A DNA stretch of 64,000 nucleotides from Phycisphaerae bacterium (lineage in GTDB: Bacteria; Chloroflexota; Anaerolineae; 4572-78; J111), in the NCBI GenBank assembly GCA_028285035.1, contig JANQQF010000039.1:247627-311626 (forward strand), written 5' to 3'. Positions within the stretch are counted from its first letter, which is position 1. Each line of letters starts with the position of its first letter. The notes beneath the pieces were generated by a model. It saw nothing but the letters and a program-made list of their open reading frames with translations, had not been told where the DNA came from and made no database searches. Below, piece by piece: positions 8,430 through 18,196 of this stretch. The position numbers and the translations under genes are program-made.

Positions 8430-8717
8430 TCCCCCACAAGTCCTATCTACACATAAATCTTATAAACTTTAACCACATTAATCAGTAGTTTACCCGGAGG
8501 CCTCTCCCGAATTTAGGGGATTTATACCGTGTAGCTGTGTTGTTTTTTGTTATATGCTGCGTCCAATAAATCTGTTGGTGTGAAGGCCTTGATGTGCAAT
8601 TCAGCCCAAGATTTTCATCAAAAAAACTACTTGTTGTGAGTCCCCTTTTACCCCCTGGCGGAATAGACTCATATTTTCCCAAACAATCTAGAATTTAAAT
8701 TGTAAAGGCAGGATGTA

Positions 8718-9623
8718 ATGAAAGTTAAGTTATTTCTATTGACCAATTTATTGATTGTTTTCTCATATCTCACATCAGCAAACGAAATATTTCCGGTTTC
8801 GCACGCCGCAGAGCCGCTTGGCTCAAATGAGGCACTTACGTTTTCACTTTATTTCCCCTTGGTGGGGACGAATACCGCTCTCGTCCATGACGAAGTTTTT
8901 ATTCCTGCTGGAGAATTTCAAATGGGCTGCGACCCGGCTCACAACGACGGTTATGAATGTAATCCGCAGCACCAGTTACACGCCGTCTATCTGGACGACT
9001 ACTATATCGATAAATATGAAGTGACCAACGCCCAATTTGCCACATTCCTCAACGTACGAGGGGCCAATGACTGTGGCCCCTATAATAGGTGTGCCGATAT
9101 TAATGATACCCGTCTTACTTTGCAGAACGGCCAATACGTCGTTGATGCCGGGTATGAAAATCATCCGGTGAATGCAGTAACCTGGTATGGTTCAGAGGCC
9201 TATTGCACGGCTATCGGGCATCGCCTGCCTACTGAAGCCGAGTGGGAAAAGGCTGCCCGCGGGAGCCATGACACGCGGGCCTATCCCTGGGGTGATGAGA
9301 CCCCCACTTGCAGTCTGGTAAACTACCGCGCCTGTGTAGGCAACACCAGCGCAGTGGGCAGCTTCCCGCTCGGAGCCAGCCCGTATGGGGTCATGGACAT
9401 GTCGGGCAATATCATGGAATGGGTGAATGACCGATACGATGCCGATTACTATAGCTACACCCCCTACGAAAATCCACAGGGACCAGACAGCGGCCATACC
9501 CGCGTGCAAAAGGGTGCTGCCTGGCACTTCAATGAACTTAGTGTCCGCGTTACCGCACGAAAACATTACTTTCCATACAAAGAGCACTTACGCTTCGGAT
9601 TTCGATGTGCCCGCACGCCTTAA
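8718..9623 (+). CDS. Exported SUMF1/FGE-type (formylglycine-generating-enzyme fold) protein
   Basis: A 301-aa protein with an N-terminal signal peptide (about residues 1-30) and a full FGE-sulfatase domain: FIPAGEFQMGCD, DKYEVTNAQFATFL, HPVNAVTWYGSEAYC, RLPTEAEWEKAARG, MDMSGNIMEWVND and RFGFRCA. The strand that normally carries the copper-binding cysteine pair of true formylglycine-generating enzymes reads QKGAAWHF...TARKHYF without cysteines. It is therefore probably not a sulfatase activator; bacterial relatives of this type are binding or C-type-lectin-like proteins, or unrelated oxygenases. It stands alone after a terminator; no sulfatase gene is in the window. Confidence 0.85.
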   Translation: MKVKLFLLTNLLIVFSYLTSANEIFPVSHAAEPLGSNEALTFSLYFPLVGTNTALVHDEVFIPAGEFQMGCDPAHNDGYECNPQHQLHAVYLDDYYIDKYEVTNAQFATFLNVRGANDCGPYNRCADINDTRLTLQNGQYVVDAGYENHPVNAVTWYGSEAYCTAIGHRLPTEAEWEKAARGSHDTRAYPWGDETPTCSLVNYRACVGNTSAVGSFPLGASPYGVMDMSGNIMEWVNDRYDADYYSYTPYENPQGPDSGHTRVQKGAAWHFNELSVRVTARKHYFPYKEHLRFGFRCARTP

Positions 9624-9798
9624 TCCTAAGGTTCGGGCACCGCAGTTTCGTCTCTAAACTGCCACTTAACAATGCAACCCTAGAAAGGTAAACCAACAGT
9701 CTTGTCCCATGAGCCATATTGAAACGTTGAGAAAGTTGTAACTAGGTCAGTAAAGCACAAACTACTAATGAGAAGCATACATTAAAAAAGGGACTTTT

Positions 9799-11511
9799 AT
9801 GAAAACTTCAAAACGTGCCAAATTCTCCCATTTTTTCAATGCCACAAATATTGCTGTCTCCCTATCTTCCGAAGAGGATGCAGCCCGTTTTTTGGCTCAG
9901 GCAACACTAGGAGCCAATTTAGCTGAAATCAATGCGCTGGCTGGGACAAATTATGAGGATTGGCTCAATGCTCAAAAAATTTTGCCCGTGAGTAAAACGG
10001 TCGATTACCTACTAAAGATATTGGGCTTGGCAGAACTCTATGAAACAAAAGAGGAACGCGAAAATAATCACCCTGGTTATCACTTTAATAATGATAAGGA
10101 AGCAACAGGTCACAACTTTTCATCGATTTGGACGATGAATCTGGTTCAACAACCAGACCAACTCCGCCAGCGAATTGCTTGGTGTCTCAGCCAAATCTTT
10201 GTCGTCTCCTACAATCTCGCGAGAATTAATAGGAATGGGGTTGGCCTCGCCCGCTATTATGACACTTTGAGTGAACATGCCTTGGGCAACTACGGCGATT
10301 TACTCAAAGCGGTTTCCAAACACCCGATTATGACCTACTACCTCAGTTCCTTAGGCAACCAAAAAGCCATTCCCGAAGAAAACCAATATCCCGATGAGAA
10401 TTATGCTCGTGAGGTGATGCAGTTATTTAGCATTGGGTTGTGGGAATTAAATAACGATGGTACTCAAAAAACGGATGGGATGGGCAATCCTATTCCAACC
10501 TATGATAATCAGGATATTACGGAGCTGGCTCGGGTCTTTACCGGGCTATGGTTTAACAACGGCGAAGACTTCCTGCGGGGGGGCATCGGTACCAACCTCA
10601 ACGCCGAAACCTTGAAGATGTTCGAAGATTATCATGACAAAGAGGCGAAAACCTTGTTTCACGGTAAAGCCCATGAAACAACCTTACCTGCTAATCAGCT
10701 GGGGATGAAGGATATTGATGATGCCTGCGATGTCCTCTTAAACCACCCTAACACGCCCCCTTTCATCTCAAAAAGCCTCATCCGCTTTTTAGTTACCTCC
10801 AACCCCAGCCCAGCCTATGTCGAGCGGGTTGCTAATGTCTTTATCGACAACGGCTCTGGGGTACGCGGCGATCTTTTTTCGGTGGTCAAAGCCATTCTGT
10901 TAGACACAGAAGCACGCACCTACACGCCCAATGATACCCAAAAGGGAAAGCTGACCGAGCCGATGGTCCGCTTAACTCGCCTCATCAAAGCCTTCAATGC
11001 GGGTCAAGGGGTGACCGAGTTTCAGCATTGGAATTGGGGGGGAAGAATAGCCTGGATTGGTCAATGGCCAATGTATAGCCCCACCGTTTTTAATTTTTTC
11101 CAGCCGACCTACTCCCACGCTGGCGAGTTGCGAGATAACGGTTTAACCAGTCCCGAATTTCAAATATTGACCCCAACCACCGCGACCACCTTTGCAAATT
11201 ATATCATCCGCACTATCACCCAAGATCTGCATCAAAAAACGCAGAACAACCCATCAGCCAGTGATCCGACCCAAGTGGTTGAGTTTAAGTATAATTTCAC
11301 GCCAGAGCTGGCTTTGGCCGATAATCCAGATGCGTTGATTGACCATCTTGACCTTTTATTAACGTACGGCGAGCTAGGGACCAATACCAAAGCGATTATC
11401 AAACAAGGCATTGAACAATTCGAATCAACGGACAGTGATTACTTATTGAAACGCGTTCAAACGGCTGTGTATCTATTCGCCATCTCCCCGGATGCAGCCA
11501 CGCTTCGGTAG
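9799..11511 (+). CDS. DUF1800 family protein
   Basis: A 570-aa protein beginning its conserved domain with AARFLAQATLGAN and containing YLSSLGNQKAIPEENYAREVMQLFSIGLW-type and FFQPTYSHAGEL blocks that mark the DUF1800 family. Function is not established; these proteins are almost always encoded beside a DUF1501 protein, as here (27 bp gap), and the pair is thought to act at or outside the membrane. No clear signal peptide is visible, so it may be exported with its Tat-bearing partner, which is inference. Confidence 0.85.
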   Translation: MKTSKRAKFSHFFNATNIAVSLSSEEDAARFLAQATLGANLAEINALAGTNYEDWLNAQKILPVSKTVDYLLKILGLAELYETKEERENNHPGYHFNNDKEATGHNFSSIWTMNLVQQPDQLRQRIAWCLSQIFVVSYNLARINRNGVGLARYYDTLSEHALGNYGDLLKAVSKHPIMTYYLSSLGNQKAIPEENQYPDENYAREVMQLFSIGLWELNNDGTQKTDGMGNPIPTYDNQDITELARVFTGLWFNNGEDFLRGGIGTNLNAETLKMFEDYHDKEAKTLFHGKAHETTLPANQLGMKDIDDACDVLLNHPNTPPFISKSLIRFLVTSNPSPAYVERVANVFIDNGSGVRGDLFSVVKAILLDTEARTYTPNDTQKGKLTEPMVRLTRLIKAFNAGQGVTEFQHWNWGGRIAWIGQWPMYSPTVFNFFQPTYSHAGELRDNGLTSPEFQILTPTTATTFANYIIRTITQDLHQKTQNNPSASDPTQVVEFKYNFTPELALADNPDALIDHLDLLLTYGELGTNTKAIIKQGIEQFESTDSDYLLKRVQTAVYLFAISPDAATLR

Positions 11512-11537
11512 CTTACGATCAGAAAGGCACGTTAAAA

Positions 11538-13034
11538 ATGACAATGCTCAATGACTACAACGTTTCTCGACGTACATTTTTAAAGCAGGCGAGTTGCGCC
11601 GCGGTTGGCTCGACTGGCTTATTCTCCACAATCCTCAACATGCAAATGACCAGCCAAGTGGCAGCCCAAACACCCTTTGATGATTACAAAGCTTTGGTGT
11701 GTATTTTTCTGGGCGGAGGCAACGACTCCTACAATATGTTGGTGCCAACGGGCGATGACGATTATGCGCAATATCAGACCATCAGAGGCTCGGTGGCACT
11801 CCCCAAAACCGGAGCCGATAGTTTGATCAAGTTGGCCGCACAAAATACAAATGGTCGCGAATTTTCAATTCACCCAGCGATGCCTGAAGTTGCCCGGCTT
11901 TTTGATGCGGGGAATATCGCCTTTTTAGCCAATGTCGGCACCTTGGTTGAGCCAACTACGGTCCAGCAGTACAAAAACAATTCGGTTGTCTTACCACGAG
12001 CCCTGTTCTCCCATAGCGACCAAATCCAGCAATGGCAAACCTCAATTCCCCAGAGTGTCTCAGCCACGGGTTGGGCGGGGCGGATGGCCGATATTTTGTT
12101 CGATCCTTCCGCTACCAATGCTCCCATTTCAACAAACATCTCACTCAGCGGCAACAATCTGTGGCAGGCGGGCAGTAATACCACTTTTTACACGATCACT
12201 TCTGACGGTAGCATAGACCTAGATGGCAAAAATAACTGGCACAAGTCTGCTGCGTTTCTACGCTACAACACGGTTGTCGGCGAGGGAGACGATGATGTCA
12301 ACAGTTTGATTGGTCAACAGTATCAAAACCTTTTTGAAGAGGCCTACTTGAATGAGGTCAGTGGCAGTATTACAAAAAGCAACTTCTTTGGCGAAGCATT
12401 CAACTCGGTGGCGGATCAAATTAATGAGACTTACTTTGTCGAAAATAATTTATCCGGCAGCCTCAAAGGCATTGCCCAAACGATTGCCGCCCGAAACTTG
12501 TTGGGGATGAAACGGCAATGCTTTTTTGTGATTGTCGGTGGCTGGGATCATCATCAGGAGCTTCTCGATACCCAATACGAATTACTTCGGATGCTCAGTG
12601 TGGCTCTGGACGGCTTCTGGAAAGCACTCACCGACCTTGGTATTCAGCACAACGTAACAACTTTCACTGCCTCCGATTTTGGTCGAACCTTACGATCGAA
12701 TGGGCGCGGGACAGACCACGCTTGGGGCGGGCATCAACTGATTATGGGCGGGGGTGCCTTACAGGGTGGCCGTATCTACGGAACCTACCCCTCTGCGGGG
12801 GAGATGTCCCTAGGGGAAGGCTTGGATGTGGGCAATAATGGGCGGATGCTACCTACCACCTCGGTTGATGAATATTTTAGCGAGTTGGCGTTGTGGTTTG
12901 GGGTCCAGCCATCCGACCTGTCAACTGTCTTCCCGAACATCACTAACTTTTACAACACCACCTCAACCGAATGGCCTGTGGGAATGTTAAAGCTTTTGGA
13001 TGAGCGTATATTTTTACCGGCTGTTCTCAAGTAA
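11538..13034 (+). CDS. DUF1501 family protein with Tat signal
   Basis: A 498-aa protein with a twin-arginine signal: SRRTFLKQ at about residues 10-17, a hydrophobic stretch to about 35 and AAQT cleavage region. The body has the DUF1501 alkaline-phosphatase-like pattern: CIFLGGGNDSYNMLVP near the start, GWDHH in the middle and TASDFGRTLRSNGRGTDHAWGGHQLIMGG toward the end, so a metal site for phosphate or sulfate ester chemistry is conceivable. It is folded before export by the Tat system. It forms an operon with the DUF1800 gene upstream. Confidence 0.88.
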   Translation: MTMLNDYNVSRRTFLKQASCAAVGSTGLFSTILNMQMTSQVAAQTPFDDYKALVCIFLGGGNDSYNMLVPTGDDDYAQYQTIRGSVALPKTGADSLIKLAAQNTNGREFSIHPAMPEVARLFDAGNIAFLANVGTLVEPTTVQQYKNNSVVLPRALFSHSDQIQQWQTSIPQSVSATGWAGRMADILFDPSATNAPISTNISLSGNNLWQAGSNTTFYTITSDGSIDLDGKNNWHKSAAFLRYNTVVGEGDDDVNSLIGQQYQNLFEEAYLNEVSGSITKSNFFGEAFNSVADQINETYFVENNLSGSLKGIAQTIAARNLLGMKRQCFFVIVGGWDHHQELLDTQYELLRMLSVALDGFWKALTDLGIQHNVTTFTASDFGRTLRSNGRGTDHAWGGHQLIMGGGALQGGRIYGTYPSAGEMSLGEGLDVGNNGRMLPTTSVDEYFSELALWFGVQPSDLSTVFPNITNFYNTTSTEWPVGMLKLLDERIFLPAVLK

Positions 13035-13064
13035 ATATACACCATAATTTGGATGTAATAAAAA

Positions 13065-13097
13065 GCCCCCTCAGCCTCGTATTGAGGCTGAGGGGGC
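13065..13097 (-). terminator. Intrinsic terminator for the DUF3179 gene
   Basis: A 14-bp perfect GC-rich stem (13065-13078 with 13084-13097, loop of 5). On the minus strand it is followed by TTTTTATTA, so it terminates the minus-strand gene; on the plus strand the U-run is missing but the hairpin may still help separate the convergent DUF1501 and DUF3179 genes. Confidence 0.85.
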
Positions 13098-13120
13098 CAG
13101 CAAACCAACTGTATCAGCGC

Positions 13121-14377
13121 CTAGTTGGTGTAAATAATCGTATCCGGACGGAATGCGGCCCACGAGAACCAGAAGTGGTCAGCGTGGATGATGGGGGTTA
13201 ACTCTGCCCCATTCAAGGGGCCGTCAATGGCTTGCCCCAACACATTCCAGGTACTACCCGTTTCCTCATCAACAATCAACTCGCCATCCTTCTTGAAGGT
13301 CAACACTTGACCATCAAGCGCTCGATTGAAGACCCCAGTCGCCCCAACATCCTCACCTTCGGCGATGAAGCGAGTATCGAGAGCACTGTTTGTGCCTGGA
13401 GTATGGAACACGGCCAGTTCAAGACCACCTTGGCTATCGTTGATGACGCCGACTTCGGATAAGATACTCAACGGGTAGGCGATATCGAGCGGTGTCTCGA
13501 CCACGAAGGCAGGTTCGACATCGGAGGAGACGGTGACCACACGCTCAACGGCAGTGAGGCGATCATCGATCACGCCATCAAACAGGAAGGGATTGCTACC
13601 TACTGAGTCATAGCCCACATAGGGGTTTTGTCCGTAACTACGATCAAAGCCGGTATCCCGAGAAAGAACCACACCCTCTGGGAACGCGGCCTTGAAGTCG
13701 GCAAAGCTGACCAAGCTAGAAGGAACCCACGCCAACTGCTCACCCGCCAATTGCCCAACAATGCCTTCACCGGTGAACTGCTGCCACAAGGTTTCAGTGG
13801 TGCGATCATACATCACCAAATCTGACTTGCGCAGCAAGCCCGATGTGCCAAACTCAAAGACTTGTTCACCAAAACGGCGATCAAAGGTGATGGCTGAGTT
13901 ACAGAGCGGACAGAATGTCACGGCCACAGGTACATCAGCCACAGTGTCGTTGACAATCTCGTGCCAGGTCAGAATTTGCAGCGGATACGCTCGGGCCTCG
14001 CCGTCAATTTCGAGCGAGATTACTGGCTCGGTATCAGTTAGCCACTCACCTGCCTTAGCAAAGCTCACAAATTTTGGAGTATCAATTGAGGGGATGCCAT
14101 CACGGGGCGGTCCTCCTGAGAGTAATTCATCATATTGTATTGTTCGTCTATTCCAATCGGTGTTCCAACCATTGGTTGCATTAATCAAACGGTTGGACCG
14201 ATTATCTTCTGTAAATATCGTAACGCCCTCTTTTGGCGTCGTTTCTATCACAACTTGCTCCTGTGGTGCGGCCAGGATTGGCGAGTCCTCTATGCCAAAG
14301 AATGCGTACGCCACAGCACCAGCAATAATTACCCCGACCAAGACCAAGCCGATCGTTACATTTTTATTATTTAACAT
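13121..14377 (-). CDS. DUF3179 domain-containing protein, membrane-anchored
   Basis: A 418-aa protein with one N-terminal hydrophobic segment (about residues 8-28), then a DUF3179 domain: FVSFAKAGEWL, AYPLQILTWHEIVND, VTFCPLCNSAITF (the two cysteines are a family hallmark), SDLVMYDRTTETLWQQF and LSRDTGFDRSYGQNPY. Function is unknown. An AGGAGG 5 nt before the ATG at 14377 sets the start. It lies 10 bp after a TlpA-like thioredoxin gene and they probably form an operon, so the cysteine pair could be a thioredoxin substrate (inference). Confidence 0.88.
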   Translation of the reverse strand: MLNNKNVTIGLVLVGVIIAGAVAYAFFGIEDSPILAAPQEQVVIETTPKEGVTIFTEDNRSNRLINATNGWNTDWNRRTIQYDELLSGGPPRDGIPSIDTPKFVSFAKAGEWLTDTEPVISLEIDGEARAYPLQILTWHEIVNDTVADVPVAVTFCPLCNSAITFDRRFGEQVFEFGTSGLLRKSDLVMYDRTTETLWQQFTGEGIVGQLAGEQLAWVPSSLVSFADFKAAFPEGVVLSRDTGFDRSYGQNPYVGYDSVGSNPFLFDGVIDDRLTAVERVVTVSSDVEPAFVVETPLDIAYPLSILSEVGVINDSQGGLELAVFHTPGTNSALDTRFIAEGEDVGATGVFNRALDGQVLTFKKDGELIVDEETGSTWNVLGQAIDGPLNGAELTPIIHADHFWFSWAAFRPDTIIYTN

Positions 14378-14390
14378 CACAGCCTCCTAC

Positions 14391-14990
14391 TTACGATGAT
14401 AAGAGTTGAGCCACACGCTCGTTGATAAACGCTTCATTAATGGGGCCACTCCATACTTCGTGGGTCACGCCATTTTTATCGACAAACACAGAGGCTGGCT
14501 GACCAATTAACTTGTAGGTGGTCGCAACATCGCCTGTTTCATCCAAAATGATGGGGAAGGTCAAGCCAAACTCATCCCGGAAGGCCGGAATATCTTCGAC
14601 ATTGTCCCGGGCGGTAAGATTAACGGCCAAGATAACCAGTCCATCATCCAAATGCTCGTTGTAAGCAGCCTCAAGGTGGGGCATTTCGATACGACACGGG
14701 CCACACCAGGTTGCCCAGAAATTGATGATCACCGGTTGACCTTTGAAATCACTCAACTGAACGGTTTCACCCGCCAAATTTTGCAAGGTAAAGTCTGGGG
14801 CGGGATGACCCGCAATCGGGGCCGGTTCTAGATTGACCGCCTCAACATCAACTGCCTGACTAACAGCCGCTTGATCTGGCACCGGGCCGACCAAGCTAAA
14901 GCTGGCCCACGCCCCGCCGATTACAACAATGGCAACAACAATCCAAATCCAAGTTTTACTTTTTGGTTGAACAGTTTGATTATTTTCCAT
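14391..14990 (-). CDS. TlpA/ResA-like membrane-anchored thioredoxin
   Basis: A 199-aa protein: short cytoplasmic tail, one TM helix (about residues 14-34), then a TlpA-type thioredoxin fold with NFWATWCGPCR (C96, C99) and the cis-proline region GQPAS. It should face the periplasm or cell exterior and reduce disulfides or haem-handling proteins. AAAGGAG 8 nt before the ATG at 14990 excludes the slightly longer reading. It is upstream of the DUF3179 gene on the same strand. Confidence 0.9.
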   Translation of the reverse strand: MENNQTVQPKSKTWIWIVVAIVVIGGAWASFSLVGPVPDQAAVSQAVDVEAVNLEPAPIAGHPAPDFTLQNLAGETVQLSDFKGQPVIINFWATWCGPCRIEMPHLEAAYNEHLDDGLVILAVNLTARDNVEDIPAFRDEFGLTFPIILDETGDVATTYKLIGQPASVFVDKNGVTHEVWSGPINEAFINERVAQLLSS

Positions 14991-15236
14991 AATACATGCT
15001 CCTTTCATCTACAGTGAGAAATTTGATTTATGTGAACTTGCAGCAAGTTTGTTTCACGCTTCTAAGGATTGAAATTTAAATTACTTCCTCATTTAGGCCT
15101 TCAAATCTCGCTACTGCTTAGAGTTTGAGAAAAAATAAGGTGAATTAATCAATCCTTAGCTTAGCTATTAGATGAGGCAGAAATCATACATCTTACTGGG
15201 TGTCAGATTAGAGGAAAATGAGAAAAATCGAGAATC

Positions 15237-15266
15237 AAAAAGGGCAAGGCGCAATGCCTTGCCCTT
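15237..15266 (-). terminator. Intrinsic terminator after the Ig-repeat/LysM gene
   Basis: An 11-bp stem (15240-15250 with 15256-15266, loop GCAAT) followed on the minus strand by a T-run. The gap 15009-15236 between this and the thioredoxin start holds no gene that I can support. Confidence 0.85.
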
Positions 15267-15286
15267 AAAAAATTCAGAATGTAAGC

Positions 15287-18181
15287 TTACGGAATGTTGA
15301 GAATGTCACCAGGGTAAATCAGATCAGGGTTGTCAATCTGTGGGTTAGCCTCAATCAGCGATTCCAACGTAGCACCTGTTCGCTCAATGACCGTGCCGAA
15401 GGTATTACACGTTCCTACGATGTAGTTTACACCACGGCTGATGCCCAGGTTGGAGTCGCAGTCGACCTCACCCACTGGAACGACCTCCAAGCTACGCGCC
15501 TCTAACTCACTGCCTGCGCCAACTACAGCAGCCGAGAATTGATGCTCGCCCAAAGCAGGCTCAAAGCGGAAATACCACTCGCCGCTATCTTCAGTTGTGG
15601 TGGTCCCAATCGACTCGCCATCATCAAAAATTTCAATTTCATCACCTGGCTCGCTCGTGCCCACGATGGTCAGGAAACCTTGAATGATTTGCCCACCATC
15701 GGCAGGGAAGATGAAGGCAAATTGCTCAGATGCAGCCGGTGTACTGACCGTGACCGAGCTCGCGTCGGTTTCATCAATGACGTTACCATCAACATCTACT
15801 GTTTGGGCAGTGACGTCATACTCACCGGGGTCACTAAAGGCAATCGCATAAATCCAAGTACCATCTTCTCTGACCGGAGCCACGCCAAACCGTGTACCAT
15901 CTGCCAATATCTCAACTTCTGTACCTGGCGCACCCGTCCCACTCACGGTAATCGACTCATCAGTCAAGGCTTCACTGATGCTCAAGCCTTCAAGTGTCGG
16001 CGGAACAGGCTCAGCTACAGTCAGACTAATGCTATCAGATTCACCAAGGGCATTGCCATCCTCATCAAGCACTCGCAAGACGATATCATAATCGCCGGGG
16101 TCAGCAAATGGATAATCGAAACTCCAGGTGCCGTCTTCACCAACAATGGCGGTGCCAACCACTTCACCATCAACAACAACCTCAACCTGATTGCCTGGTT
16201 CCCCTGCCCCGGTGAGGGTGGACTCACTGCCAGCAAAGAACCCACCTAAATCGAAATCAGGTAGCTCCAAGATCGGAACTGTAAAATCTGGCAGAGAGAA
16301 TGAAAGGGTAAAGGGGTCTGACTCGTTGACGACATTACCATCTTCGTCCAAGGTTTGCACTTGTAGCTCATAATCGCCTGCCTCGCCGGATGGCCACGGG
16401 AAGCTCCACGTCCCATCTTCACCGACAGTCGCGGTTCCAACCACTTCACCATCGGCCACAATGGCAACTTCACTGCCTGGTTCACCGACACCACCCAATT
16501 CTACTTCATCGCCAGCCAGTAAGTTATCCAAATCCAAGTCGGGCAACTCAAAGCTCGGTAGGGCTATCTCAGGCAAGGCGAAGGAAAGGGTAAAGGGGTC
16601 AGACTCGTTGACCACATTGCCGTCAGCATCCAAGGTTTGCACTTGCAATTCATAATCACCGGCTTCACCTGACGGCCACGGGAAACTCCACGTCCCATCT
16701 TCACCAACAGTGGCATTTCCAACTACCTCACCATCGGCCACAATGGCAACTTCACTGCCCGGTTCACCGGTTCCTGACAAATCAACCTCATCTCCGGCAA
16801 ACAAGTTGCCTAAATCAAGATCTGGCATCTCAAAGCTTGGCAACGATACATCAGGTAAGCCAAAGGAGAGGCTGAATGGATCTGACTCGTTAACCACATT
16901 GCCATCAGCATCCAAGGTTTGCACTTGCAGATCGTAATCGCCCGCTTCGCCGGATGGCCACGGGAAGCTCCAGGTCCCATCTTCGCCAACGGTCGCGTTT
17001 CCAATCACTTCACCATTTGAAACAATCGCTACTTCACTACCCGGTTCACCGGTTCCTGACAAATCAACTTCATCGCCAGCAAACAAGTTACCTAAATCGA
17101 GATCTGGCATCTCAAAATTTGGCAGAGCAATTTCTGGCAAGTTTAATGAGAAGGAAGAGGCTTCTGACTCGTTGACCACATTCCCATCGGCATCCAAGGT
17201 TTGCACTTGCAGATCATAGTCACCTGCTTCGCCCGATGGCCACGGGAAGCTCCAGGTGCCATCTTCGCCGACCGTCGCATTTCCAACCACCTCACCATTT
17301 GAGACAATCGCCACTTCACTACCCGGCTCGCCTGTTCCATTCAATTCAACCTCATCGCCAGCAAAAATACCACTGAAGTCAGGCAAATCGAGGGTTGGCA
17401 GGGCAAACGCAGGTAAAATTGCCAACGGGGCTAAGCTGGACATCAAGCTGCTATCATCCGAGCCAGCCACCCGCGCTTGTAATTCATAGTCCCCAGGTTC
17501 AGCAAAGTTGTGGGTGTATTGCCACGTACCATCTTCACCCACAGTTGTGGTGCCAATCACCTCACCATCAGCTAAAATTTCAACGTCGCTGCCAGGGATC
17601 CCCTCACCGGAGACAGAAATCTCATCACCAGCGGCCATATCACCACTATCAACATTTAGGGTAGGGGCCATCATTGCCTCAGACACGGTCAATTGAAACG
17701 GCTCTGATAGCTCCATCACGCCGCCATCAGAATCTAATGTTCCAGCCTGAATTTCATACTCGCCAGGTTCATCAAAAGCGGCCCCATACGTCCACTCACC
17801 ATCGTCCCCAACGGTGGTTGTACCGATTGAGTCACCATTGGCCAGAATGCCAATTTCATTCCCAGCCCCACCTGTGCCTGACAAATCGACAGTATCGCCG
17901 ACCGTCGCCTCGTTTGCGGCTAACGCATTAACAGTCGGGGTAACTGCTTCCATTTCGGCATCTTCTTCGGCGTCTTCATCACTACCCGTCGCTTCCGCTG
18001 AAGCCTCAGCTACCGCTTCGGTTTCAGCTCCCTCAGCAACTTCGCCCTCTTCTGATCCACTACCAGCTAGGTAGAAAACCAGTACCAAAGAAACGACTGC
18101 TGAAAGCAGTAACATCGTGATAATAAATTTGAGCAAATCGTTTAACCAAACGACGCGCTCCGACAACTTTGTGTCGCTCAT
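15287..18181 (-). CDS. Large membrane-anchored protein with nine Ig-like repeats and a C-terminal LysM domain
   Basis: A 964-aa protein. One N-terminal TM helix (about 15-35) is followed by an acidic Glu/Ala-rich spacer, then nine Ig-like (Big/CarboxypepD-like) repeats with the core G-x-E-V-x-I-x-x-x-G-E-x-x-G-x-x-x-V-G-E-D-G-T-W. Repeats 3-6 are nearly identical at about 94 aa per unit, with linkers rich in LPDLDL. The last 55 residues form a LysM domain (NYIVGTCNTFGTVIERTG...NPDLIYPGDILNIP). LysM binds N-acetylglucosamine polymers, so the protein may span from membrane to wall or sheath. It follows the HhH-protein gene by 15 bp and is probably co-transcribed with it. Confidence 0.85.
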   Translation of the reverse strand: MSDTKLSERVVWLNDLLKFIITMLLLSAVVSLVLVFYLAGSGSEEGEVAEGAETEAVAEASAEATGSDEDAEEDAEMEAVTPTVNALAANEATVGDTVDLSGTGGAGNEIGILANGDSIGTTTVGDDGEWTYGAAFDEPGEYEIQAGTLDSDGGVMELSEPFQLTVSEAMMAPTLNVDSGDMAAGDEISVSGEGIPGSDVEILADGEVIGTTTVGEDGTWQYTHNFAEPGDYELQARVAGSDDSSLMSSLAPLAILPAFALPTLDLPDFSGIFAGDEVELNGTGEPGSEVAIVSNGEVVGNATVGEDGTWSFPWPSGEAGDYDLQVQTLDADGNVVNESEASSFSLNLPEIALPNFEMPDLDLGNLFAGDEVDLSGTGEPGSEVAIVSNGEVIGNATVGEDGTWSFPWPSGEAGDYDLQVQTLDADGNVVNESDPFSLSFGLPDVSLPSFEMPDLDLGNLFAGDEVDLSGTGEPGSEVAIVADGEVVGNATVGEDGTWSFPWPSGEAGDYELQVQTLDADGNVVNESDPFTLSFALPEIALPSFELPDLDLDNLLAGDEVELGGVGEPGSEVAIVADGEVVGTATVGEDGTWSFPWPSGEAGDYELQVQTLDEDGNVVNESDPFTLSFSLPDFTVPILELPDFDLGGFFAGSESTLTGAGEPGNQVEVVVDGEVVGTAIVGEDGTWSFDYPFADPGDYDIVLRVLDEDGNALGESDSISLTVAEPVPPTLEGLSISEALTDESITVSGTGAPGTEVEILADGTRFGVAPVREDGTWIYAIAFSDPGEYDVTAQTVDVDGNVIDETDASSVTVSTPAASEQFAFIFPADGGQIIQGFLTIVGTSEPGDEIEIFDDGESIGTTTTEDSGEWYFRFEPALGEHQFSAAVVGAGSELEARSLEVVPVGEVDCDSNLGISRGVNYIVGTCNTFGTVIERTGATLESLIEANPQIDNPDLIYPGDILNIP
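16250..17400. repeat. In-gene tandem repeat, about 282 bp per unit
   Basis: Four successive DNA units coding Ig repeats 3-6 share long stretches, for example recurring copies of the segment coding VGEDGTWSFPWPSGEAGDY and of TGEPGSEVAIV. High nucleotide identity points to recent duplication or gene conversion, and copy number could vary between strains or collapse in assembly. Confidence 0.8.
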
Positions 18182-18196
18182 AGTCCTACGCTCTCC

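Noticed and set aside
8482..8682. 66-codon minus-strand frame in the 8430-8717 gap.
   Set aside because: No ribosome-binding site, domain or conserved composition; it lies in AT-rich DNA after a terminator.
16250..17400. Repeated blocks suggesting a CRISPR array.
   Set aside because: The 282-bp units are in frame in a coding sequence and encode Ig-like domains.
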